From Tritrichomonas musculus (lineage: Eukaryota; Parabasalia; Tritrichomonadida; Tritrichomonadidae), in assembly GCA_039105265.1 (NCBI GenBank), contig JAPFFF010000002.1, positions 7,068,001 to 7,132,000 of the forward strand: 64,000 nucleotides of DNA. Direction: 5' to 3'. The position numbers were made by a program, and so were the translations under genes. Under the pieces are notes generated by a model, which worked only from the letters and a program-made list of their open reading frames with translations, was not told the DNA's origin and searched no databases. Below are positions 48,444 to 58,500 of this stretch, piece by piece; positions within the stretch are counted from its first letter, which is position 1, and every line of letters begins with the position of its first letter.

Positions 48444-50294
48444 TTATTGAGCTATTTTTTTAGATAGAATAACGAGCATATCTTTTGCATTTTTAAGTTT
48501 TCTATGTTCATCGCAATTTTCGTTCATTCCAGCGATACCATTCATATCTAGCAAATTGCATTTATCTTTATGAGATGTATAAACGCACATTTTTCTTGTA
48601 TTCCAAAATATAATCATCTTCTTATAATCACTAAAGTTGACTTGAACGTTCTTATCGTTTAATTTGAAGAGAACAGATCCATCTTTCTTAAGAAAATATT
48701 TGACATTATAAAGAGGAATTGAAGGATCAAAATCATTGCCTTCTAAATCATATAAAAGTTGGTATTTCTTAAAAGATTTTGCAAATTTCTTCAGTAATGA
48801 TATTTTTTCTTGATGTTTTTTGGTATTGTCATCGAGTTTAATTCGTTTGTAAGCTGCTAGATTTATAACTTCTGGGGTCGAATTAGTACTCTTGTAGTAT
48901 TGAACAAATTCTTCGTTTGGATCCATTACAATTCGGGTTTGATCATAAAAGCAGACTCCGACAGTTCCATTCCCTAACAGATAGCCTAAGTTTTCTTCAT
49001 GGAAATAATATTTGGTGATGAAATGGTTTGGAATTGTAAAATTCTTTTTCGAATTATTAATTGCATTTAATTCATTGTTTTCATGAATAAAGGAAAGTGG
49101 TTTTTGATGATAATCAATATTTAGAGTATTTAAATTCGCTTTTCTGGCAGAATTATCAGGTTCATTCATAAATCGAGAGGTTGCTATATGACTGTTTAAG
49201 TTAGAGCTTCGGCGAGGCAATTCATAAAGATTGCTGACTGGTTGAGCTGGTAGTGGAATGTTGTCTAATCTTTGATTGGCATTCGTATTATTATTTATTT
49301 TTTTAGGTGGAAAAGCATTATTTATTCCAAAAGAATATTTTGGAAGAGATTGAACTTTTTGAATAGCTATTGATGATTGGGGCTTTTGACGGGTTTGAGG
49401 GGGTTTATAGAATTGTATTTGATCTTTATCGTATTTTGTTAAAAATGGATGATCAATAAGATCGATTGCTGCTGGTCTCTTTGATGGATCAACCTTTAAA
49501 ATCATTTTAATAAAATCTTTAGCTTCAGATGATAGAGGAATTTTGGAAGGGAAATGATATCTGCAATTTTTAATGTTTTCATAGGTCGTTTCTTTATCTC
49601 CGCCATCAAAAGGCGGTTTACCAGTTAGCATTATAAATGTTGCAACACCAATTGCCCAAATGTCTGCTTCAAAGCCACGTCCTTTGTTTTTCTTTAAAAT
49701 AACTTCTGGACTCAAATAGTTTGTTGTACCACAAATTGAATGTTTCCTTTCATCTTCATTTTTAAGAGCATTAGATAATCCAAAATCAGCTATTTTAACT
49801 TTTCCATCAGAACCAATTAAAAAGTTTTCTAATTTAAGATCATGATGAATTATTTCACTGTTATGGAGATAAACAAGGCCTTCAATAACATCTTGGAGTA
49901 TTTTCCTTGTTTCTGGTTCAGTTAAACGTCCATTTTCACTTTTTTTAAGATATTCGCGGATGGATTTACCTGGGCAAAATTCAAGTGCAATGTAATAATT
50001 GAATTCATCTGAAAAAGAGATTTTTGATTGAACTATATTTGGGTGGTTGAGGCCTTTTTGAATTTGAATCTCATTTTTCAGTTTTTCCAATGATATCCTT
50101 CCTTTTGGAGTTTCATAACGGTCTTTCGAAATCACTTTCATAGCATACGCTTTGTTTGTGTTTTGAATAGTAACTCGATAAACTTCTGAAAATCCGCCAT
50201 GTCCAAGTTTTTCATGGCACACGAAAACATTCTTAGTGCCGTCATCGCGGTTGTAAATAATTGTATCAGGAACGTGGGTTAGAGGCTGGGACAT
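48444..50294 (-). CDS. PLK: Polo-like kinase
   Basis: Protein of 616 residues. The kinase domain (about 23-290) has GHGGFSEV, Lys in AMKVIS, the catalytic loop HHDLKLENF (about 149), DFGLS and an activation segment CGTTNYLSPEVI. A linker of about 120 residues leads to the polo-box region (about 415-616): FITKYYFHEENLGYLLGNGTVGVCFYDQTRIVMDP, then LLKKFAKSFKKY, and a second box with VKYFLKKDGSVLFKLNDKNVQVNFSDYKKMIIF. These match the two polo boxes that bind phosphorylated targets. Polo kinases control mitotic entry, spindle and cytokinesis. Oddities: HRD is HHD, and APE is SPE; the catalytic Asp is retained, so activity is likely. ATG at 50294. Confidence 0.92.
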   Translation of the reverse strand: MSQPLTHVPDTIIYNRDDGTKNVFVCHEKLGHGGFSEVYRVTIQNTNKAYAMKVISKDRYETPKGRISLEKLKNEIQIQKGLNHPNIVQSKISFSDEFNYYIALEFCPGKSIREYLKKSENGRLTEPETRKILQDVIEGLVYLHNSEIIHHDLKLENFLIGSDGKVKIADFGLSNALKNEDERKHSICGTTNYLSPEVILKKNKGRGFEADIWAIGVATFIMLTGKPPFDGGDKETTYENIKNCRYHFPSKIPLSSEAKDFIKMILKVDPSKRPAAIDLIDHPFLTKYDKDQIQFYKPPQTRQKPQSSIAIQKVQSLPKYSFGINNAFPPKKINNNTNANQRLDNIPLPAQPVSNLYELPRRSSNLNSHIATSRFMNEPDNSARKANLNTLNIDYHQKPLSFIHENNELNAINNSKKNFTIPNHFITKYYFHEENLGYLLGNGTVGVCFYDQTRIVMDPNEEFVQYYKSTNSTPEVINLAAYKRIKLDDNTKKHQEKISLLKKFAKSFKKYQLLYDLEGNDFDPSIPLYNVKYFLKKDGSVLFKLNDKNVQVNFSDYKKMIIFWNTRKMCVYTSHKDKCNLLDMNGIAGMNENCDEHRKLKNAKDMLVILSKKIAQ

Positions 50295-51159
50295 GTTTTA
50301 ATATTATGAAGCGTTTTTTTTATCTTAAGAAAATAAAAACTCAATTTTTTCAATGAAAATATTCAAATATTGCTATTTATTTAACGTACTTTATTAAATT
50401 TTCGAATTATCATTTATATATACATAAATAATATATTATAATATTACTAGGTATTTTATATATAATTATTTAAAGTAGTAATAAATTATGATTTGTTTTA
50501 TATAATAATCCTTTAATTATTAAAATAATTAACTATTAAATTATACTTATCTTCAAATTTTGAGGATTTTCAATTTCTCTCAAAGGGATAAACAAATTTA
50601 AAACGATCCTTATTAAAGAATTTTATTACTTCATTACTCTCCAAATTTTAAATGCTAATTACTCATAATTTATCATTATAAGTTAATTAAATATATTTAT
50701 ATTTTGTAAGTAACATTTAATAATTTGAATATTGCGGAAAATTAAAGAAAAGTCAAATTACTTCAATTTTATGGCCAAATTCAATGTTTTGGATAAACAA
50801 TTTTTTATTATATTCACAAATATCCGATATTTAAATAACAAATTAAAATGATTTTACAATAATTAAATTAGATAAATTTAATGAAAAGTAAATATATATT
50901 TGAATCAGAGTAATGTTTGATTTTAAATTAAATATTTTGGAAATTAATTTTATATTGCATATGCAATATATACAAACAGCTCTCAAATAATACGTTAAAC
51001 ACTTTAACGTCAATAGTTTTTCTCAATTATCAAATGAATTGAATACAACTTTTGGCAATACAAGATGAATTTTTTATTTTATTTCTTGAACTTGAAATGA
51101 TAGATAATAGAATAATAGATAATAAAATAAATAAAATATTTAACAATTAAAATAAAAAA
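50295..51159. other. intergenic, AT-rich
   Basis: No ORF or RNA gene; it contains the two palindromes at 50951-51010. Confidence 0.55.
50951..51010. repeat. two adjacent palindromes
   Basis: A perfect 20 bp palindrome TATATTGCATATGCAATATA (50951-50970) and, 21 bp further, ACGTTAAA CAC TTTAACGT (50992-51010). They lie 150-200 bp past the 3' end of the membrane RING gene, which is on the minus strand. Confidence 0.7.
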
Positions 51160-52251
51160 CTAGAAAACACATACTATTACAACAGTTGAAAGTGTTCCGA
51201 ATTTGAATGGCATTGTCCATTTTCGAGGAATATGAAAACGGCAAATAGGGCAAGCGGCATCTGCTCGTCTTGCTCGTTCAATGCACTTTCTGCAAAAAGA
51301 ATGACCGCACTGTGTTGTGAAATCTGCCTGTGGGCATGATTCAAGTAGAGAATTAAGATCTTTATTATTATTATTATTATTATTTTCATTGTTATCATTA
51401 TTGTTATTGTTATTGTTATTATTGTTATCATTATTATTATTGGGTAAATTTGACTTTGCTTTCCATTTCCTTTTCACATCTGCAACACACTTTTCGCATT
51501 TGACGCCATTGGGAGCTCTTAAAAATACAGCTCTAAAGAAAGATGAGCAGTCTTTAGCAAAATCAATGCATAATATCCATAAGCATCCAATTTTTGCAAG
51601 CAAATAAGCAATAGGAAGAACTCCATATTTGTCAGGAAATTCTGTAAGTGGTGAGTCTGAAAGGAAGCAAAACCAAATTGGTGTTACAAATATAAAACGA
51701 ATAATTATAGACATATGTGCAAGTAAACTTAAGGCGCCGTTTTCGATATCACAACCTCTAAAAAAGTGAAAATAAAATGCAATATGTTTCATTGAGCTAA
51801 CAACAAGAAAGACAAAAAGTGATACCAATGCTGCAGCTGACAAAGCATCAAAAAAAGAATTATATTTTGTTAAGGTAGCAAAAAGGGTACGAAGAGAAAC
51901 AAGAGCTGCTAATAAATTGCTAAAGCAAAAAAAAAATCTATGAGACTGAAGTGTAATAGGAATATCGTCACCTTCGCATAAAGCCTGAACTGCTTGTTGT
52001 AGGCAATCTTCTGATCGGCGAAGAATATGAAATAATACAAATATCACTATAAACTGAAGCCAAAAATGAAATATTGTTGCAATTGAAGCTAAGATTATAA
52101 AAGAAATAAGTAGTCTTTCACAAAATATGCGTAGTTCAGTGAAATGAAAAGGATTAAATTCTTCTTCTTGTTCTTCTTTTATATGTGACGAAAATTCAAA
52201 GTCACGAAGTGCAGATGTAATTCGTAAAATTGTAGGGAAGAAAAATGATAT
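51160..52251 (-). CDS. multi-pass membrane RING-finger protein (RNFT-like), start codon not found
   Basis: The frame is open from a TGA at 52252-52254 down to TAG at 51160 (363 codons) but has no ATG in its first 170 or so codons; a GTG at 52047 is only a nominal start. The open part upstream of it still reads as protein (ILRITSALRDFEFSSHIKEEQEEEF, then a hydrophobic LLISFIILASIATIFHFWL), so the true N-terminus is further up. Five or six hydrophobic spans precede a C-terminal RING: CEKC, then QCGHSFCRKC and CPIC. The RING is split between its second and third metal ligands by a poly-Asn insert (about 51362-51445). The build resembles RNFT1/2-type ER ubiquitin ligases. An ATG at 52279 lies in another frame. 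An intron, a sequence error or decay are all possible. Confidence 0.7.
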   Translation of the reverse strand: MSFFFPTILRITSALRDFEFSSHIKEEQEEEFNPFHFTELRIFCERLLISFIILASIATIFHFWLQFIVIFVLFHILRRSEDCLQQAVQALCEGDDIPITLQSHRFFFCFSNLLAALVSLRTLFATLTKYNSFFDALSAAALVSLFVFLVVSSMKHIAFYFHFFRGCDIENGALSLLAHMSIIIRFIFVTPIWFCFLSDSPLTEFPDKYGVLPIAYLLAKIGCLWILCIDFAKDCSSFFRAVFLRAPNGVKCEKCVADVKRKWKAKSNLPNNNNDNNNNNNNNNNDNNENNNNNNNKDLNSLLESCPQADFTTQCGHSFCRKCIERARRADAACPICRFHIPRKWTMPFKFGTLSTVVIVCVF

Positions 52252-52389
52252 TCAATTTTTATTTCAGAAAAAGTTTCATTTTTTGATGAACTTTTGAATT
52301 CTTTGAGTCAATTAAAGATTTCATTTGAAAACCTAATTTATTTCTATACTAAAATGTAATAATATAAGTCTTCTTTTAAAAGAATCATA

Positions 52390-52471
52390 GGTACTTTGGC
52401 CGAGTGGTCTAAGGCGTCGGATTTAAGCCCCGATTCCGCGAGGAGCGTGGGTTCGAACCCCACAGGTACCA
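52390..52471 (+). tRNA. tRNA-Leu(UAA)
   Basis: 82 nt with a long variable arm. The acceptor GGTACTT pairs with AGGTACC, the A box is TGGCCGAGTGG, the anticodon loop TTTAAGC gives UAA, and the T arm is GTGGG TTCGAAC CCCAC (B box). Discriminator A. Stem position 31-39 is an A-C mismatch, which is unusual. No intron and no encoded CCA. It is encoded 140 bp before the start of the minus-strand RING gene frame. Confidence 0.95.
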
Positions 52472-52474
52472 AAC

Positions 52475-52483
52475 TTTTTTTTT
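52475..52483 (+). terminator. RNA polymerase III T-run for tRNA-Leu
   Basis: Nine consecutive T beginning 4 nt after the tRNA. Confidence 0.85.
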
Positions 52484-52561
52484 GTAATAACTAAAAAATC
52501 TAATAAGAAAGATATTTTATTCTAACATAACATAATATATAATAAATATAAATTAAAAGAA

Positions 52562-55500
52562 TCATCCTGGATGATATCTGAATGCATCATTCTTGGGCTT
52601 CCTTTGTCTTTTTGGAGCCTGTTGTTGTGTGCCTGCTTGCTGGTTGTTGTTTTGCTGAGATTGATTGTTGTTTTGTTGGGATTGATTGCTTTGATTGTTG
52701 TTTTGCTGGGATTGATTGTTTTGATTTCGGTTCTGACGGTGACGGTTTCTATTTCTATTGGAGTTTTGGTTGCGGTTCTGCTGTTGTGTTTGCTGGGTCT
52801 GGTTCTGCTGCTGAGTCTGGCTTTGGTTGTCATTCTGATCCTGTCCTTGTTGCTGATCCTGCTCTTTCTGAGGAGCCTGCTGGTCTGGTGTGTTCTTGTT
52901 TTGGGCGAAAGTGAAAAGGTTTGAGCTTGTCCTCTTTACAGGCTTCTCCACGACCATTCCGCTCATAATTGTCTGTGATGAAGAAGCAGGTAGTTGATTA
53001 TTCTCGTTCTGTGTCTGCTTTTCGCTTTCAGCACCATTTGCACCTGTGCCTGCATCATTGTTATTACTGTTATCATTGTTGTTGTTGTTGTTGTTGTTAT
53101 CATTGCTGCTGCCTGGTGTGTACCTGAATCTGTTGCCTTCATTCTTGCTTGACTTTGAAGATAGCTGAGCTTGTCCGCCACCACCATTGTTGTTGTTGTT
53201 GTTGTCATTGTGCTTCTTCTTCTTCTGATTCTTCCTCTTGTTGTTTTGGTTTCCTTTCTTGTTTGAAGAATCGGCAGTCTGCTGCTGAGGTGCAGCGTTT
53301 GATTGTTGATTGAGCAGCTTTGGCTGGAATGAAGGAGCCGGAGGCAGTGCTGACGAAGGAGTTGAAGAAGATGCTGAGTTTGTAGGTGATTGGTAAGTGA
53401 ACATCTGTTTCTTCTTCTTTTTGACAACCTTTATAATTTCCTTCTTTCTCAAGAACAGCTGCTTAGTCACCACTGTTCCAGATATGCTGTACATCTGGTC
53501 GATTCCGATGTAAGAGTCAAACATGAAGTACGCCCAGCAATCGTCACTGATTTCTGTTTTTTCGGCCGAAGAAAGAGCTACGGTGATTTTCTCCTTATCT
53601 AGTCTTACGCGCCTGTGGCAAATGACCTGCTTCTTGTCTGGATTTCCGACAATTATGTAGAGATACTGCTTGTCGCGATTGTCGAAATGAGGAGAGATGG
53701 TATTGCATCCTAAGACACCGTTAACTTTAATCAAATCAACGACAAACTTAGTTCGATTCTCGCTCAATCTTCTGTTATTAGGACTGTAAAGTAAGACCTT
53801 CTCAGTAATAGGCAGCAAAGCTTTAGAATTCAAAGCACCACCACCACCGTTATTGTTGTTGTTGTTCAACGCATTGATGAGTTGAGGAAGCGTTTTAATG
53901 TCATTCTTTGTCTTGAGGTCTTTCATGAGCTGCTCTTTAAGTAGCGCTTTCAATGGAACTTCATCGTGCCAGATTCCTTGCATTATCATTTGATAGACGA
54001 GGATTGAATTGATCATTACTTGCAACTTTTTCTCTGATGCGCAAAGTTCAATGAAGCATCCAATGAGTCTTGTCATTGTGTCCAAAATCAGTCCCAAATC
54101 AGCCTCGAAGTCAGAAATTGGCATTTTTCGATGACTTAAATAATACTGAACAAGATAGAATGTCTTCAGTGTGTAAATAGAAGCAGTTGATGAATCATTT
54201 CTTTTATATTTAGGAGTCATTTGAGACAATATGTCATCCTCATTATGACGCACAGTGATAACTTCTTTAAATTCGCCTGCATGGCAAATTAAGTAAAGAA
54301 TATCAACGACTGAATTGACTTCATTCATTCGATCAAGGAAGAATCGAATTGTTGCATAAGAAACGTAAAAAATAGAAGCAATTCTTCCTGCTGCTGTTGG
54401 CAAATAAGAAGTATTATTATTGACAACTTTGATGCATTTGCTATAGACAAGATCTTTAACTGTTTCTTCGGCAATTTGTGCAATTGTTGTATTTCCATAA
54501 TAACGAGGATTCATGTTCAATCGAATAGCGAAATAAGAGTTACTTAACCAATCCATGAGTGTGTCAAATGAATTAATTATTCCACATGCTATTTCAGCAT
54601 TTACATGATCATAAATGTAAGGCTGAAGTGATGATTCAATTGGAAATTCAGAATTAATGAAATCTTCCAAGAAATCTTTCTTTGATTCTTCACAAAAAAT
54701 CATTACCATTCCTTGTGTGTCTATTCCAGGACGTCCTGCACGATTGATCATTTGTTGTAACTCTGTAACTGTATAAGGAACATATTGGCTAGTTTTAGAA
54801 TCAAAGAATTCGGTACCTTTAATTGCTACAAAACTTGCTTGAATTTTAGTTCCCCAAGCAAAGTTAGAAGTGGCAATTAAAAGCTTCAAATTTCCTTCAG
54901 CAAACAAGTTTTCGACAATTAATTGATCACTTGTTATGAGACCAGCATGATGAAGACCAACGCCGAATGATAAGCAATGACTTAAATCACGATCTTTAAC
55001 TCTTGATGATGCTTGAATAGCTTGTGGTGTACTATAAAACAAAGATTCTCCAGCTGATGAAGCAAAAGAGATTAAATCAAGAGCAGTTAATTTTGTTTGC
55101 TTACGAGACGATACAAAAACAAGTGTTGGTTTTCGTCTTGAATGTTCAAGAATTGCATCAGATAAAGGTTTGTTCATTGCAGCCATTCTTGGGCCATAAT
55201 GACGACCAGGGAAACCACGAATGAATGTAGTTAAAGGCACCATTCTTGTCTTTTGTGGGAAATTGAAAAGACAACGATAAGGAACATTCAAAAATTGTGC
55301 AATGTCAAATGGATTCGAAATACAATTCGATAAACCAACAATTCTTAATTTGTTTGTTGTCGAATTCATCCTTTCAACAACGGCTTCTATAACGTGTCCT
55401 CGTGTTGTTCCAAGGAGTTGGACTTCATCAATGACAAGCAATTTAATAAACTTCAAGAATTGACGAACAACATAGCTTCGGCATGCAGCATCCCATCGTT

Positions 55501-58500
55501 CAGGTGTTGATATGATTATACGTGCATTCTTGAATGATTCTGGATCAGGATTTGTATCATTAGTTAGTTCAATTAGTTGCTTATCAAACTTCTTCCTCCA
55601 ATCAACAACTCGTTCATTTACAATGGATTTCAATGGAACGATATAAACCGCTTTTGTTAATTTATCTTTTTCAAGCATTCTCGTTATCGCCAGTTCAGCA
55701 ATAACCGTTTTTCCGGCCGATGTTGGAGCGCAAATCAAGATAGAATCATCAGTGTGATAAGCTTGATGAAACAGTTGTGATTGAATGACATTAAATTCAT
55801 CATATGAATTAAAAACGGTTTTGACAATTTGGTCATTTTTAATTACATCTTTCACCTTTAAATTTTTAATTTTCAAAGGTTCTGTTACATGTAATTTAAA
55901 GGAAGTTCTGTCAGCATCTTTTACTACAATTTCTTGTGTCTCTTCAACACCTAAGAAACGAACAGATGAAATAGTTATCAAGTACATGTTTGAATTGGAA
56001 AGAGGAACGAGGACTTGAAGATCAAGGCCTTCTTTAGCTATTCGTTTATCAACTGTTACTTCTTGTGCATGATACATAGCAGAGCCATCGACTTCTTGTA
56101 CAAAGACCCAAAACATTTCAGTTTGCTGAACAATAGAATGGTCCCAATCAAAAGGAAAGATGACATTAATTGTGAGTGAAACAATCGTATCTGACATCGG
56201 TTGATAACGGACACCGATATTTATTGAAGGGAATCTTCTAGCTGCATTTATTGCATCTAATGCAAGTTGTTCATTTCGAACTGCTTGTTTAATTTGATTT
56301 GCATTTTCAGTTCGAAGTTCTTCGACACCAATTCCAAGTCTTTCCAGTTTTTGAAAGAGACCGTTATATTTTGAAGCCTTTAAAATTTGTCTCAATGGAT
56401 GATCCTTTCTTTCAGGTGTCCACCACATTTGATGTTCGATCATTTTGCACAAATTCATTGCGAAAATAGCAATGAAACACCAGCCTTTTTCAATTGCCAA
56501 TTCAAAAATTGCATCGAAAACTCGTTGCATGTTGTCTGCAATCCATCCTTGATCAAGTGCAAGTGATGCTGTTCGAAACATGTATCGTGACACATAGGAT
56601 TGGAAGAGAACGTTTACTTTGCCGGCTGTCTCATAACATGGAGTTAATAAAGGTATAGGTGTTCGAAAGTTCTCAAGCTCACTCATTTCTTGGTTTCGAA
56701 AGATAAGTGATTGAAACATTCCTGATGAAAAGATGCAATCTAAAAGTTCAGCCTCTGTCATGTCTCCTCTTAAATTATCATTAAAGTGACGAACAGCTTT
56801 AAAAGGAATGTAGTGCATTGAAGCTACTTGACCCAAATGTGTAGGTTGTAAAGAATCATTTGCAATTGATGTCCTTATCATCAAATTGTCATTCAATTCT
56901 TTCTCAGCATTGTTTAAAAGCATCGTGAATTGCTCTTCAACTTTCGGATCATAACGATGTGTTTGATAAAGGAATGTGTACTTAATCCATTGGAATGCAT
57001 CCTTTCGACATGTGACTGTTCCCAGCGATATTTCAGCATTCAAAAAGTCCTCAATCTTGGTCGATAGTCGGGATTGAATAGGCTCGGCATTGACAAGTGT
57101 TGTCGTGTATTTCGGTAACGATTTGTTGGTGGTGATTAAAATGGCATGGCCACTTGTATCAAATTGAGGACGGCCTGCTCGACCAAACATTTGATGGACA
57201 TCTAAAATGCCAATGTCTTGATAACCGCCTTGTTCTTGGTTATAAACTTTTGTGTCCTTAATTATAACTGTGTGTGCTGGTAGATTGACTCCCCAGGCAA
57301 GTGTGGCCGTACAAATGAGGACTTGGAAGAGGTTGCTTCGAAACTTCCCTTCTACAAATAAACGGTCGCTTCGAGGAAGTCCTGCGTGATGAATTCCGAC
57401 TCCTTTAAGAAGACATTCGCGAAGTGATGGTTGCATGCTTCGGGCATGACCAACTAATTGATTAAGTTCGTTTGATACCGGTAATGTGACATATTTGGTC
57501 AATAAATTGGCAAATCTGGAGGTTTCACCTCGCGTATGGACAAAGATTAGTACTTGATGACCTTGTTTGACGTTTTTCATGACTTCTTCAACGGCAATTA
57601 CGTCAATTTGAACACTGTCTTTGTCACGGGATGCCATATAGTTCTCTTCAAAGACTTGCTTGAAGCCTTGTGGGGTTTCTTGAGTGTTCTTGGAGCCGAT
57701 GAGTGTCATCGCTAATGGAACAGGTCGGTATTCAGGACCAAATATAAATAGATTCGGCTCTGGAACGCGTAAGAAGTTACCTACATCTTGACAATTTGGA
57801 AGTGTGGCCGATAAACCTACTAATCTGATCATTGATTGGGTTTGTTCAACTTGCCTTAAAGTCCTCGATACAAGTGCTTCAAGAACAGGTCCTCTGTCAT
57901 CTTGAAGAAGGTGAATTTCATCAATTATTAAAAGTTTAAGACGATTTGATAGAGCATCTTCGCCACCTCGTCTGGTAGCAATATCCCATTTTTCTGGAGT
58001 GGCAACAAGAAGATGTGATCTTTCAAGTTCAGCAGCTGGAATACGAGTATCACCAGTATATTCTTTAACATTAATTTTAAGATGACGTAATGCATTAGTA
58101 AATTTTTCTTTGATTTCTGTAGCAAGTGCTTTCATAGGCGTAATATAAACTATTAAAAAATTGTCATTGGATTTTACTAGTGATGGAAGTCCTGGTTTGT
58201 CGACGATATGTTTACGAATTTCTTGTAAAATGGTTAAAAGTGCAACATTAGTTTTACCTGCACCAGTAGGAGCGCAAACAAGCATGTTGTCATTGCCATT
58301 GAAAGCTTGTTCAAAAACTAAGGATTGAATATTGTTGAACTTGGTGCAACCTAAAAAACATTGTTGAGCCCATGGTGGCAAAACGCTAACTGGAACATGA
58401 TTGACCTTTGGTCGCTTGCATGATGGAGGATCAACATCATATCTTGAAGCATTTACTGTATTTGTAAGATTGAAATGAGATCGTTTAATTATTGGTGCGG

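Noticed and set aside
52571-52924. Hydrophobic plus-strand frames opposite the helicase tail
   Set aside because: Translation of the antisense of CAA/AAC repeats gives Leu/Val/Cys runs; not real membrane proteins.
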